Origin: Mermis nigrescens
Lineage: Eukaryota > Nematoda > Enoplea > Mermithida > Mermithidae
Length of the DNA: 64,000 bases
Direction of reading: 5' to 3'
Assembly: GCA_036768485.1 (NCBI GenBank)
Contig: JAVLUZ010000154.1
Span: forward strand, 21,319,896 to 21,383,895
The number at the start of each line of letters is the position of its first letter. Position 1 is the first letter of the stretch. Shown here one piece after another: positions 25,404 to 37,104 of the stretch. The notes beneath the pieces are model-generated. The model saw only the letters and a program-made list of their open reading frames with translations, was not told the DNA's origin and searched no databases. The translations under genes and the position numbers were made by a program.

Positions 25404-26264
25404 ATATACTAATTTAATCTGACAACCGACGCTACTGCACTTTCTTTATGAATTGAATGATAAGTAAACAAACATTAGGAAGCTAATTTTGTTTTCAATG
25501 AGCAGAAAACAATGCGAAGTTGTCAGAAAGTAAATTATTTTGTGCTGGAAACCTTTAAACAAATAGACGAAGAAAATGCATAACCATTTAGATTACAAGA
25601 GGATTGACTGTGGAGTGTTTAAATCGTGCAGTTGGGGCTAAATAAACAGTAAATATAATACTCAGCGTTGAGCGCCAAAAATTTATTGGGATTTTTGCTG
25701 AAAAATACGTTAAAAAAGCATAAAAATTACTACACTTTTGCCCAAAACGGACGTTGTATCCGTGTGGTGTTAAAAAATCGTGCTCCAACCAATTTTTCGT
25801 TTCCCATTTGCTGGAGGCCAGGAATCGAAAAACAGCAGAAGCCAGAGCCAGAACCAGAGCTCCAGTCGATCCCTTATAAACATTGACAAAAATTTACGAA
25901 TTCATCAGGGTCCAGTTTCGACCTTACGACTCACATGTTGAGAAATCAGCCATGAAGTCAATTTAATCATAGATTTTTATGTCTGACTACGAAATTGAGC
26001 ATATAATTTTGATTTATTTGCAATTATTCTGTTTCATTGGAAATTTCTTGCAAATAAGTGCTGAAAGTGCTTTTATTATTGCGTATACTAATTTTTTACG
26101 ATATCCGAGCAGGCCTTTTTCCAAAACAGGCCGCCTTCTCTCCAAAATGGAAAATTTTTTGAATTCACAAGTATCTCCCGGAAGAAAAATGATAAATTCC
26201 TGAATTGCGTCTAAAACATCGCCAAAACAGGTTTATGAGATAATTTTGAGCAAGAAAACGCAAA
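25404..26264. other. Unassigned AT-rich stretch
   Basis: Open frames are short and unconserved in appearance. AACCAGAGCTCC-type Glu/Pro codons near 25840 looked briefly coding but lead nowhere. Nothing recognised. Confidence 0.5.
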
Positions 26265-26660
26265 TATTTTAGTCGCTTCGTGCTGAATTTATTGTTTATA
26301 GTGAATACAGTTTTATCTTCTAACCCGTTCAAAATCACTCAAATTTGAGTTAGACATCAAGAGCATGTCAATTTTTCCGGCGCTCCGCGCAGGATTTGTT
26401 GTTCTGGTGTAGTTTTTATCTTCTAATAGCTCAAAACCGATCAATTTTAAGATATGATATGAAAAACATGAAGTTTTTTCTGGCGCCTTGCGCCGGATTT
26501 ATCGTTCATCTATAGCTTCTGTCTTCTATTCGATCAAAACTGCTCAAATTTGATTTATGACATGAATGACATAAATTTTATTCCGGCTCAATTTTTTGTT
26601 AATGTAAAGTTTCTGTCGTCAAGCCCGCTCAAAACCACTCGAATTTGAGTTAGACATGAA
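26265..26660 (+). repeat. Four tandem units of about 105 bp
   Basis: Each unit holds a GGCGC..GCGCC-like palindrome (26271, 26373, 26482; degenerate at 26581), then TTCT(A/G)..C.GTTCAAAA and TCAAATTTGA(G/T)TTA.ACAT. It stops at the left flank of the hAT element 26692-28332. Confidence 0.75.
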
Positions 26661-27587
26661 GAAAATAATAAATTTTTTTAGCACTCTGCACTAGGGATGC
26701 ACCGGGGCCGCCTTTTTGACCCGGGGCCGGGGCCGGGGCCCGGGCCCCACCGCCGGGGCCGGTACCAGAGACTGGGACCAACCGGGGCCAACTATTTTTG
26801 CAATATCCCAGATATACCATGTATAAATATGTATTAGGCAAAATGTGACTTATGCAAAATAGCGTCTGGGCAAGTCTAATGAATCCGTTCCACAAGTATT
26901 TCCGAGTTCAATTAATCATCATAGCTTATACAGCCAAAATTTACCAGAATTTAAATTTAATTCACGTAACTTACATCATTATTAGTCGACTTGCTCATGT
27001 TTTAGATCAGACGAGTTAAAAATAGCTTAAACAAGGATAGAAATTTCGCGCGCAAAATTTATTATGTTAATGTGTAGTGTCGTTTTCAAGTTATTGTGTG
27101 TTCGTAAAAAGGTTACGCCTTGTAGCGTACTATTATTTCGCTTAAACGGCATCAGATTACATGAAAAAATTTTAGACTTGCACGCATTTTTACCAATAAA
27201 TCCTTACAATCTAGTGAGACAAATTTATACATAACGCAACATGTTTTTAGATGAAAAAACCTTACAATATTTCAGTCATTTATGAGATGTAGTAATATAA
27301 TAATAATAATAATCCTGAAAAGCAAAAGTTCCATAAATATGGTTCGATCAATCAAAGCATAGCGCATTAGCCTGCCAAACTAGAAAAACGTTAGAGGAAG
27401 TCTATTCTTTTCTTTAACTTAAAGTGATCGATCCACTCTTCTTAGCTTGAATCTTATCCGAATTGCTATTGTTTAAATTTCTTGTCTGGATGGTACATAA
27501 AAAATAATTCACGAATTATCTATTTGTAACTATCTTCTTGGAAAATAGCCGATCAACACAAAAAAACATCTTTTGGAATTTCATCCG

Positions 27588-27757
27588 CAGGCACGTAGCT
27601 GGCCGTCTTATTTTTGGGGACCAATACCAATTTCGAGGGACTAAGCCAAAAAAGGCCAAAAATAGCACAAAATAACGTTAACAAAGTCTTTTTTTCCGAT
27701 TTTTCTGAATTTTGGGGGGTCCGGCCGGACACCCATTCCCCCAGAGCAACGTGCCTG
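27588..27757. mobile_element. 170-bp hAT-type MITE, CAGGCACGTAGCTG family, copy 1
   Basis: Starts CAGGCACGTAGCTGG and ends AACGTGCCTG, flanked by perfect 8-bp repeats TTCATCCG (27580-27587, 27758-27765). It is inserted into the hAT transposase relic, so it is younger than that copy. A second family member lies at 34968-35130. Confidence 0.88.
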
Positions 27758-27765
27758 TTCATCCG

Positions 27766-28103
27766 GCAAACATACCCACAGGAATGCCACAAAATGTTAA
27801 ACATGCTTTTTCTTGAGTAGAAGAAAAGATCGGAACAGAAACGGATCCGCTGGATTTTTGGCGAAAAAAATGGAAACTTACCCAGCCCTGGCATCACTGG
27901 CAAGGAAATATCTAAGCCCCCCGCCCACGAGTACCCCGAGTGAACGCTTATTCAGTACAAGCGGCAATATTTGCTCAGATTCCCGTTCTTGTTTGCTGCC
28001 TGAGCGATTAAAAACGCTAGTGTATTTGGCGAAAAACTTGAAGATTATCGGTCTTGACTATTCAATTGCTCCAACTATAAACGAGAATAAGCTAAATTTC
28101 TGA
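27766..28103 (+). pseudogene. hAT transposase C-terminal relic (dimerisation domain)
   Basis: The frame reading YPALASLARKYLSPPPTSTP, then SERLFSTSGNI and LLPERLKTLVYLAKNL is the hAT C-terminal dimerisation domain, ending at a stop. Just upstream the frame shifts in an A-run: DPLDFWRKK is in the neighbouring frame, giving the expected DPL.FW(x)n.YP.L order. The upstream coding part is split by a 170-bp MITE at 27588-27757. The relic lies inside the element 26692-28332, so it is probably what remains of that element's own transposase (inference). Confidence 0.8.
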
Positions 28104-28340
28104 AACAAAATTTGGGATAAATGTTTTGTTATACATGAATGATATGCACAGGCGATTATGCACGATTTAACCTCAAAACATCGCCAAAACCCGAACAAAA
28201 ACGTTGAGATAATTTCTGATAATAGGCTGAAATTTGCATAGTTTGGCCCCGGCCGGGGCCGGCCTGGCCCCGGCCGGGGCCGGGGCCTGGGCCCCGGCGC
28301 CGGGGCCGGGGCCAGGCCCCGGTGCATCCCTACTCTGCAC

Positions 28341-28774
28341 CAGTGTTGTTGTTTTGTACAAGGTTTGTTTGTAGATGTACAAAGATAGTCCCCGAAAGTC
28401 TTTGTACATTTTGAACACACAAATTTTTGGGTACTATAATATGGTACAGTAGCGATTTTAGTGTGGCAAAAACAGAGTTATTCAACCTTTTGTAGTGTAT
28501 TTTAGCTCATTTCTGGGTTTCTGAGGGCAAAAATCACTAATAATCGTCTCAAAACGGCGAAATTTGATATGTTCCCTCTCAAAATGCAATTTCTGCCATT
28601 ATAAAGATGAACACACAATTATTTATTTTGGCGCGAAGCGCCGAAAATTTTTGCGAATTTTAGACCTATTTTGCAATTTTTGTCTTCCCAAAAATCTTTG
28701 TACGTGTACAAAGACGGTCCCCCAAAAGTCTTTGTACACCAAGAAAAATCTTTACCGAATACAAAAAAAACGTG
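28341..28774 (-). mobile_element. CACGGTTTTTTG-family MITE, copy F (reverse)
   Basis: Reverse-oriented copy from CAGTGTTGTTGTTTTGTAC to CAAAAAAAACGTG, starting on the base after the CTCTGCAC that ends the hAT element 26692-28332. TCTGCAC recurs two bases after its far end (28778-28784). Confidence 0.8.
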
Positions 28775-28784
28775 CAGTCTGCAC

Positions 28785-29583
28785 CGAATTATCCATTTCC
28801 TCTTTTGTTTTTTCTTAGCAAAACACAAACGTTAAATACAAGGTCAAAAGTTAAGAAATTGTTTGTCGATGGAATGGTAAGAAATCACTTGTACAGATAG
28901 TTTAAACGATAGAGATTTGTTTTGTATGAGAATAAAATGATGTGAAAATTTTTTGAGATTTTTTAAACAGTTTTCCTTCGCCATTGTGTAGAGCTCGCCA
29001 AGATACGGGAAAAATGCCTTTATTTTAGCTTAACTCCAAATAATTCTCGAGATGACTGACTTCGAAAATTTCCACCCTCCCCGGAAATAAAATCCTGAAT
29101 ATGGACCAGTATCCGAGTATCCAAAAATTAGGCAACCTCTTTTGAAAAGTGACCAACCAACCTAAAATTGGATGCCGCAACGGGGCGAAGCTCTGGCCAT
29201 TGCCCAGGTATGGAAGAGGGGAATTCCCTCCCCTGTAGAAAATTTCAGCATATTCAAGGATGGAGCAATATGGTTGCATGATGCTATTCTATGACGTAAA
29301 ATTGAAAAATTCGTCGCTTTGCGCCAATTTCTTCTATCTTTTTGCAGTTTCTGTCGTTTTGTTGCAGGAAAGGTCAAGCAAATAGCGCTTCGCGCGCATT
29401 AAAAGCATTTTTTCTCAAAAAAAGTAAGAAAATTTATTTAAAAAATTAATTTTTTATCGCTTAAATAGTGCAGGACAATAAGAAAACCCCAAAAACGGGT
29501 TATTTGACGGACCCTGCCCGTTTTTATGGGTTTTTTAGATAAAAAAATTTTTGTAGGTCCCCCTGGCGACAATCCTGGCTACG
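28785..29583. other. Unassigned stretch with repeat fragments
   Basis: AT-rich, with GCGCTTCGCGCGC at about 29384 and a short GGCTACGCC segment before the foldback repeat. No gene seen. Confidence 0.5.
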
Positions 29584-30035
29584 CCTTTGGGTAGCGGTCG
29601 GCATTATTGACCGAGTTACAGGCTGTTGAAATTCATGTGCTTAAGGAAAGGCGAAAAGTCAGCTGTGCCTTTGATAATGTTTTGGATTAGTTCCCGAAGC
29701 GTCAAGGGAAATTGCTTGCGGATTCAGGTTGATGCCAGACATGGGCTAAGCCTAAGCATAAATGATGCGAAAATCGCTCCACTCGCTTTGCTCGCTCCAG
29801 AATTTTTGCTCCATTTATCTCAAGCTTAGCCCATGTGCTGGCATCAAAGTGAATGCACATAACTAAGCCTAAGCCTAGGACATTGGTAGCCCCCGCCCTG
29901 CTCAGTCAGTCCCCTGACGCTTCGGAGACTAATCCTGAACATTCCCAAAGGCACAGGTTACTTTTCGCCTATCCTTAAGCACATGAACTTCAACAGCCTG
30001 CAACTCGGTCAATGATGCCGACCGCCACCTAATTC
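29584..30035. mobile_element. 450-bp palindromic (foldback) repeat
   Basis: Arms of about 115 bp (29584-29700 and 29920-30035) are inverted repeats containing CCGAGTTACAGGCTGTTGAA. A second inverted pair around CATGGGCTAAGCC lies inside. No duplication at the ends could be fixed. Confidence 0.75.
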
Positions 30036-30631
30036 TTTCAGATTTGAATTCCTCATACCAAAATTATTCTAAATCTAACCTCCGTTGCACTACTACTTGG
30101 CAGCAGTGATCGGACCGAGGCCTCGGCCTCGGCAAGCCTCGGCGTTTTTGGAGCCTCGGCCTTGGCGCCGAGGGCGAAGCTGAAAAGTGCCGAGGCGCCG
30201 AGGGTTAAAATCAAATTTGAATAAGTTTAATTTGTCCGTTGAATATTAACTATATAGAATGCATCTGCAGTACAAAGGCTATTTTTTACCTATAGACTTT
30301 TCTTGTGGTTTCAGTCGCGTACCCTGTTACACAAAGTTTCATACAGCAAAGTGCCAATTTATTATTCATGTGATGACTAAGTTTTAATTCTCATGCTTGC
30401 TACATGGATCGGAAACAAGCATTCCCGAAGGGAGGGATGATGGAGGTTTGTTACCGCCCTCTCAGGGTACAAGACTCGAGTCACTGTCAGACGATTTTCG
30501 GTGAAAACCTTTTGAATATTTTTGAACCTAATTTTTACTATGGCAGAAGTGCAGCTAACTATTAGAATTTCCCGAAGTGATACAGTATTTTTGAATGTAA
30601 GCAAGAGTAAATAGACAAACTGTCACTATAA

Positions 30632-30895
30632 AACATGCATGTAACAGCTCAAAATTTTCCGGAGGGGCTCCTTGGCATACATGTAATGGCTAGAAATTTC
30701 GGGTGGGGGATTAGCGACTCTAATTCTATGTCAAAAATGGCAAAAGCACCTACAATAGCCAACAAAGCGCAAATTTTCGCCAAAAATGGGGAGGGTGGGT
30801 CAAAATTTTCTGACGTTGGAGGGAAGAATTAGGGGAGGACGTCCAACCCCGGGTGGGTGGGGAATTCCTCAAATCCCTTCCTGTTACACGTATGA
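30632..30895 (+). repeat. TGTTACATGCATG-type dispersed repeat, copy 3
   Basis: CATGTAACAG at the left and CTGTTACACGTATG at the right suggest short inverted ends. Nested in the CCTCGG element. Confidence 0.6.
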
Positions 30896-31558
30896 TTTTC
30901 GGCCATTTTTATGGGAGAGGGCGTAAATGATTACGAATTTTCGGCCGAAAATCGCAAAAACGCCCCTAAAAATGGCCAATAAATGCAGGTTTTTGCCAAA
31001 AATCAATTTCGGCTCGTGCATTTTTGGAGCCATTTTTATACAATGTTAAAATACTTTCGTGGACAAAGTGATATTAATTATATCGTTTTTCAGGATTTTT
31101 TGGGAAATTTCAAAAAAATTTTCGGCGCTTCGCGCAAAATATTGCTAATATACTGTATTTAGATTGAAGCAGAGGCATTAAACACTCAAAAATCAATTTT
31201 TGTGTAATCTAGGCATTTTTATGCAGATTTAAATATCTTTTGTATCCATTTATACCGCTTTTAAAAATTTTATGCAAAACAAGTACTATTTAATAACTCA
31301 GCACATTTAGCCGTTCAAAGATAAAATTGACTAATTTATCCTGATGTTGCATTGGATTTCTAAGCACAGTAGTGCTTATTACAAGATTTAATTGGCATAT
31401 TACAATATCTGTAATATTTCTGATTTTGTAGTACAAGTTGTTTTAGCTTTCTCAGTCAAGTTTTATGTGTAAATTTCATCAAAAGCTCATGAAAATTTCG
31501 GCGCTTCGCGCCAAATAATCTTATGAACTATATCAGGCCGAATTAACACATTTAGGAC

Positions 31559-31947
31559 CACGGTTTTTTGTATTCGGCAAAGATTTTTCATAATGTACAG
31601 AGACTTTTCAGGACTGTCTTTGTACATGCACAAAGATTTTTGGAGAGACAAAAACTGTAAAAAGGTGTGAAATTCCCGAAAATTTTCGGCGCATCAGTAA
31701 TTGTCTGTTCTATAAATCTTTAAGATAGTAGAATTTGCATTTAGAATGGAAAAAATGTCAAATATTCAGAAACCCAGGAATTAGCTAAGATACGCTACCG
31801 AAGGTCGAAAACCCCTATTTTACCACACTAAATCGCTACTGTACCATACTATAATAGTACACAAAAATTTGCATGCACAAAATGTTCAAAGACTTTTGGA
31901 TACCATTTTTGTACATGTAAAAAGGTATCTTGCACAAAAAAATACTG
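31559..31947 (+). mobile_element. CACGGTTTTTTG-family MITE, copy G
   Basis: A 389-bp copy with perfect 8-bp flanks TTTAGGAC (31551-31558, 31948-31955), which fixes the family as hAT-type. Nested in the CCTCGG element 30104-32660. Confidence 0.9.
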
Positions 31948-32781
31948 TTTAGGACTGCATGCCGGTTGCAGGTCACACACTGGCAGTATGTAAAAATGTG
32001 TATGTTTAAAAATATATTTATATAAAATATCTACAAAAATTTGTTCGCTCATACAAAGACATTACTTGATTTACTGGTCCCCCATTTTGGGATTTCACCC
32101 TTCCCTCAACTCTGGACCTTGGGAAACTATGATCGGAAAGTACAGTGCAGTTTCTGTCATATTACCTACCACACCAGAATTGGATGACTGAAAAAGCGTG
32201 TTTAAAAATGCATTACTGCAAAAGCGAGCACAACAATAGCTACAGTTCTGTCTTTACTTAGCTTATTTCGTTTGTTCGTTTATTTCTTTGACACTGTTTT
32301 CTTATTTATGTATAGTAATAAAAGTTTTTAAGTGTTTGTTCAGCCAATTAACTTTTCCAAGTCCAACGGCAACTTATTAAGTTAAGTATGCTTTCATTCT
32401 GCTGACTTTATTCAATAAATCTTTCACACATTTATTCTACTATTATTGAAAATGACATTCGATAAAGTGTTCAATATTAAGATTATTCTCTAGCTCATGT
32501 GCATACAAAATATTCTAAGAGCACTATTTATGGGTATAGGTATATAAGCTTGACCCTCAGCATTACCCTCGGCCTCGGCCTCGGCCGAGAGCAAGGATTT
32601 TGAGGCGCCTCGGCCTCGGCCGAAGCCGAGGGTCCAAAAGTACCCTCGGTCCGATCACTGCTTGGCAGGACCATAAACCGAATTTTAGCCTGTATCTTAC
32701 TTCAACTTTAAAAACGAAAACTTCGAAAAAAATCAAAAAATCCAAAAAAATTGAACAAAATATAGTCAGAGGTGAAAATTG

Positions 32782-32926
32782 CCTTACGTTTTCAGTAGCT
32801 TTAAGCAAATAAACTTGACATAACATAAATTACTATATCATTATAACTGTGACGTACTACACCTGCGAACCAGTGCGCTGTTCACATTTTTGGGGAACTG
32901 TGCACGTACTACACTAATACCCTGTG
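32782..32926 (-). repeat. Inverse copy of 10752-10904
   Basis: CTTACGTTTTCAGTAGC to TACACTAATACCC mirrors the segment near the Merlin pseudogene. No transposase relic is seen beside this copy. Confidence 0.7.
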
Positions 32927-33151
32927 TTGCCAGGTCAAAATTTTAAAAACTGCCAGAATCCTTGAGAAAAACTGTTATCTCTTGTACAAAGAATATGGAA
33001 GCTGTCCAAAAAGCTGCCACGGGTCCCTCAAAAAAACTGCCACGGGTCCCTTGAAAAGATGCCACCTTGTGGTTAAGCAAAGGAATGATTCACCTCCAAA
33101 AAATTGAGAAACTGCCAAAATCGAAGGAAAAATGCTACCCTGGCGGCAACA
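32927..33151. mobile_element. Probable hAT-type MITE, CTGTGTTGCCAG ends
   Basis: CTGTGTTGCCAGG at the left and CTGGCGGCAACACT at the right are imperfect inverted repeats; the interior repeats AAACTGCCACGGGTCCC twice. No clear 8-bp duplication. Confidence 0.5.
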
Positions 33152-33248
33152 CTAATTGCGCAACTTATTCTACTTACAGTATTCAAAAAGAGGGATTTCT
33201 ACTGAGCAGCTTACCTCACATACTTATCAATTAAAAGACAAGTACGAA

Positions 33249-35214
33249 TACTCTTCCCAACTTGTCCGCAAACCAGACATTTATGTCCGTTTTTGAGCTT
33301 GTGGTCCGGTTTTGTCCGGTCGAATGTCTGTCCGGTTTTCAATGTCCAGTTTTTTTAGCAGGTGGTTCGCTTTTATGTATTCGATCTTGAAATTTTGTCT
33401 GACTGAATCAGGTTATTGCCATGTTGCATGTTCTTGTTTCACATTGTAACTGCGATAGTTACACCTTGCGAATATTATATCGAACAGTTTATTATTGCCA
33501 TCGCGGAAGCAAATCGATTACGACTTTACACCATAATGGAATCCCATAACTACATAGTCGAGTAAACATCTCAAGGATGTGCTAGCTCAAGGTTATGCCT
33601 TCAGTTCCCAATTTAATCCCATTTTTTCATTTCAAAATTCCATTACTTACTTACTTACTTACTTATTTACTTATACTTAACTAAAATATTATTTAATCTT
33701 TTGAGGATGACTGTCCAGCTAGAGCTCGCTGTTGTTTTAATCAAGGTTTAGAGTGCTACACAAATAAGGAACCAAAACATTTCCGATATCACTCAGTGGT
33801 TAGGAAACAAGTTAATTTATCAACTTGAGATTTGGGTTGAGATATGTAGGTCAACTGACCTTGCGAGTATACCGGGGAGGTACTCAGAGCTAGAGTGTAG
33901 GGCGTACCTGCAGAGACTTCGACGAAAAGCGGTCAGCAATATTAGTACTGAGGAAGTCGAGGCCGTAAGTTATTGAGGGCCGTTGAATTTAGAGCCGCAC
34001 TACGTGCTTGCAGAACCTAGCGAGCGCAGCAGTGTAAGTCCACCTATGTAAGTAATCCCCGAAGGCAAATACAGGGTTGTGTCCGTGTCGATTTAGTAGA
34101 CATAGGGCACCCCAGTATTTACAACATCTGCTTACTGTAGGCAGCAAGGCATCACCTGGCCAGTGGCCTGACTGACTGAGTAGTGGCTAGTCATCGCATT
34201 ACTCCTCAATATCCCTCGACCTCGTTCACCTCTAACTTAACTACTTACACATTAAATCGCTTGCTATTCATTCAGTACTGAGGGGAGGCTCCCCTCATGT
34301 GTCTTTGTACTTACTGTAATTGTGTAGTTTGTTTGTCACTCGCTATTGGTTTTTTACCTATGTATGTAAACAGATCACTGCTTTTCAGGACCTAATTTTA
34401 ATCGACTATGCCATCACCGCTTAAAAAGATTCTATTTTTCAAAATTATAGGATTAACAAAAATCAAACAAGAATATTGATTTTTTAAGACTTTGATAAGA
34501 TGGAAGGAAATACAGTTAAAAATTGATTTTTTTCCAAAAAGTCCGATAAACTAATGTTTACTGCAAGCTATGCACATCACATCACACGAATTATTGAGGC
34601 TAGTTTTTAAGGTTGCATGTTTTTAGTTCTCGATTGAATTTTTCTGGTTTTTTGGATTTTTCACTTTTGGTCGAATTTTTTTTTCAAGGCAAAAGTGATT
34701 TATGAAATTGGTTTATTATGGATAAAATGGGGGTTCTGACTGGAAATTGCTCTGATGGTATAAGTTCGTCGTAGCATTTGTAATAATGATATCGTGTGTC
34801 TCTTGTTGATGGATCATTATTACTTTCCGATGAAGCCTTGTTTAATGGACAAAATGCTTTTAATGTGGTAGATATTTATCTGCAGAACCTAGTTGATTTG
34901 AATAAATTTTAGCCGCTTTCTTTTTTATCACCTGTATACATCATTTGTCCGGTTTTGTCCGGAATTTCAGGCACGTAGCTGTCGGGGGACTGGGGGGGTC
35001 GGACCCCCCAAAATTCAGAAAAATCGGAAAAATAGGACTTTTTACACGTTATTTAGTGCTATTTTTGGCTTAGAACCCCCAAAATTGGTGTTGGTCCCCC
35101 CCCCGAATAGTAGTGCCAGATACGTGCCTGCGGAATTTACATGTACTCTTGACCGGTTTTGTCCGGTTTAAATGTTGGTTTGTCCGGTTGGTCTTTTTAG
35201 AGTTGGCAACACTG
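33249..35214. mobile_element. hAT-type element with GTCCGGTTTT subterminal arrays
   Basis: Right terminus reads CAGTGTTGCCAACTCT on the minus strand; the left terminus (TACTCTTCCCAACTTG) is a decayed counterpart. Perfect 8-bp flanks AGTACGAA (33241-33248, 35215-35222). Both ends carry repeats of CCGGTTTTGTCCGG (about 33260-33355; 34945-35190, the latter split by a MITE). The interior (33400-34900) has an (ACTT)n run near 33650 and no recognisable coding sequence. Confidence 0.8.
34968..35130. mobile_element. 163-bp hAT-type MITE, CAGGCACGTAGCTG family, copy 2
   Basis: Ends CAGGCACGTAGCTG and ATACGTGCCTG, flanked by perfect 8-bp repeats CGGAATTT (34960-34967, 35131-35138). Inserted into the subterminal CCGGTTTTGTC array of the element 33249-35214. 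Confidence 0.9.
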
Positions 35215-35454
35215 AGTACGAAGAGGACACCTATCTACATATGTATATACTCCTGTCTACGGTAGCGGTTACAAAAGTGGTTTATGGGCAGCTTACTGTG
35301 ACACAGTTTTGCATAGTAAAACTTCACATGCTTATCAATTGCTATGCACAGCGATTGCTGCTTCATTTTAAACCGCTATTGTGATCGATTAACATCGCTT
35401 CAAGAATGCAGATTCATGCTTAAGGTTTCGTGAAACAAACTAAGTAGGTACTAT

Positions 35455-36214
35455 ACTAGCAAAGAAAAATGCTCCGATGGAACAAAAAAGATGAATATAC
35501 TTGGAATTGTGGATTATTAAGGATGTAAAAGGAGGGGAATAGGAAAAATCTACCTAAAGTCGCAAAATCTGGTAAAAATCAGACTTTCTCTAAGCAACGC
35601 AAAAAATCGATGTATATTCTGCGGCCTCTAAAAAGTGTCTTTTTTAAATAATGTTCGAAGTTTCAGATAAGAGCGTACGAAATCTATCAAGGTTACTTTT
35701 TTAAATTGCTGGCACCTGATTGATAGAAAACTAAGAGGTATTGTAAAAGTTGCTTTATTTTGTTATGAGCATTATAACAAGCAAAGCAGGGGCCGATTGA
35801 TTAGTGCACACAATCGTTTCGGGCATGCTAGTGTATCTACATTTAGTCTGTTTCAAGTCAACTTACGCGTTTCCTACTGTTTTAAACCAACCATGTCTCC
35901 AATTGTCTTCGATGTTTGCTATTTCATTCAATTGGCTTAGAAGACGGTTAGTTTACTCAATATCATTTCCCATAGCTACTGCATAGCTAACGTGCTGCTT
36001 TTTCAATCATTTTTATGGTTAAATATTTATTTTAATCTGTTGGCCGCAGAATATACATAGATTTTTTGCGTTGCTTAGAGAAAGTCTGATTTTTAGCAGA
36101 TTTTGCGACTTTAGGTAGATTTTTTCCTAGTCCCCTCCTTTTACATCCTTAATAATCCACAATTCCAAGTATATTCATCTTTTTTGTTCCATCGGAGCAT
36201 TTTTCTTTGCTAGT
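35455..36214. mobile_element. Foldback element copy 1 (170-bp inverted arms)
   Basis: Arms 35455-35626 and 36042-36214 are near-perfect inverted repeats starting ACTAGCAAAGAAAAATGC. The 415-bp spacer is present in the opposite orientation in copy 2. Flanking TA is compatible with a Tc1/mariner-like duplication but not proof. Confidence 0.85.
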
Positions 36215-36234
36215 ACCCCACTTTTAATTAGTTT

Positions 36235-36540
36235 GATTTGAGTACATCAGTCAGTAAACACATATAGTACATAACATGCCATTATAATGACAGCAGTCCA
36301 AGAACACGGAAAACAATACTGTTCTTAACATCAGCATTATCCTTTTCAAACAAGACAACCTTACATTATTTTAACAGATCAATGTTTTTCAGCATTAACT
36401 TTACGCAAATATCAAGTGTAAGGAACATTAACGCTCAGATTTGGAAGTAAAATAAATTTGTAGTATAAACTACATTTTAACAACAAATGATTAGTGCACA
36501 CTTCACACAGGTGTAGAGAAGACTAATAGTCAGATTCTCA
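36235..36540 (+). repeat. Right flank of foldback copy 1, repeated at 41295-41390 and 42315-42480
   Basis: The block GACAGCAGTCCAAGAACACG is repeated after foldback copy 2, and ACGCAAATATCAAGTGTAAG with the following 160 bp recurs at 42315. It forms part of the GTGTAAA-rich repeat district. Confidence 0.75.
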
Positions 36541-36826
36541 ATTCTGATTTTACGTAGAACATTTTGAAAAAATTAAGCTTCCGCAAGGCTCTAGAACAAG
36601 AGTTGAGTTAATATGCAGTGTAAACTTTACACAACCACAGAGTTTAAAGAAAATTTCAGTCGGATTCGTAATTCTGATATTGCGATCAACATTTATGAAA
36701 AAATTAAGTCTCCACAATGGCCCAAGGACAAATAAATATCAGATGTGTTAACGTAGACTCAAGCTACGTTCACTTCGCTTACGTAACCCGAATCTCAAGC
36801 TTATGCGCTCACACGGGGGTTCCCGC

Positions 36827-37096
36827 CACACATGGGCGTGGGGAGGGGTTTGGGGGGTATGCACCCCCCCCAGAAGTTGAAATACCCCCCCCCAGAAATC
36901 AAAATACCCCTCCCCAGAAAAAAATTTTTTTGCTTTCTTAGCAATTTTTTGATGCCATTGGATAGAGCTTGATGAGAAACGTCGAAAAATGGTGTTTTTT
37001 TCGCCATACCACCATTTTTAAGGCCATTTTTGACCTTTAAAATTTTTTCACCCCGAATTTTTTCACCCCCCAGAATTTTGGTGCTGCCCACCTATG
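36827..37096 (-). mobile_element. CATAGGTGGGCAG-family MITE, copy 2
   Basis: A 270-bp reverse copy with perfect 8-bp flanks GTTCCCGC (36819-36826, 37097-37104). Confidence 0.9.
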
Positions 37097-37104
37097 GTTC
37101 CCGC

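Larger units (their letters stand above)
26692..28332 (+). mobile_element. hAT element with CGGGGC subterminal arrays, degraded
   Basis: Terminal inverted repeats TAGGGATGCACCGGGGCC are at both ends, followed by GC-rich CGGGGC/GGGCCC hexamer arrays (26704-26770 and 28246-28327). Perfect 8-bp target duplication CTCTGCAC at 26684-26691 and 28333-28340. It contains the hAT transposase C-terminal relic and a nested MITE. TAGGG-type termini plus an 8-bp duplication are standard for hAT. Confidence 0.88.
30104..32660. mobile_element. hAT-type element with CCTCGG hexamer arrays, 2.56 kb
   Basis: Terminal inverted repeats CAGTGATCGGACCGAGG with CCTCGG/CCGAGG arrays at 30115-30204 and 32562-32652. 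Perfect 8-bp flanks CTTGGCAG (30096-30103, 32661-32668). No transposase motif was found inside; it contains a nested MITE at 31559-31947 and a TGTAACAG-type repeat at about 30632-30895. Confidence 0.88.

Noticed and set aside
27614..27820. Open frame MGTNTNFEGLSQKRPK... as a small protein
   Set aside because: It lies mostly in the 170-bp MITE and crosses its boundary.
26684..28340. GC-rich tracts near 26.7 and 28.3 kb as CpG-island promoters
   Set aside because: They are inverted hexamer arrays just inside the ends of one hAT element.
33640..33680. (ACTT)n run as a telomere-like repeat
   Set aside because: Short simple-sequence repeat inside a transposon, without extension or a terminal context.
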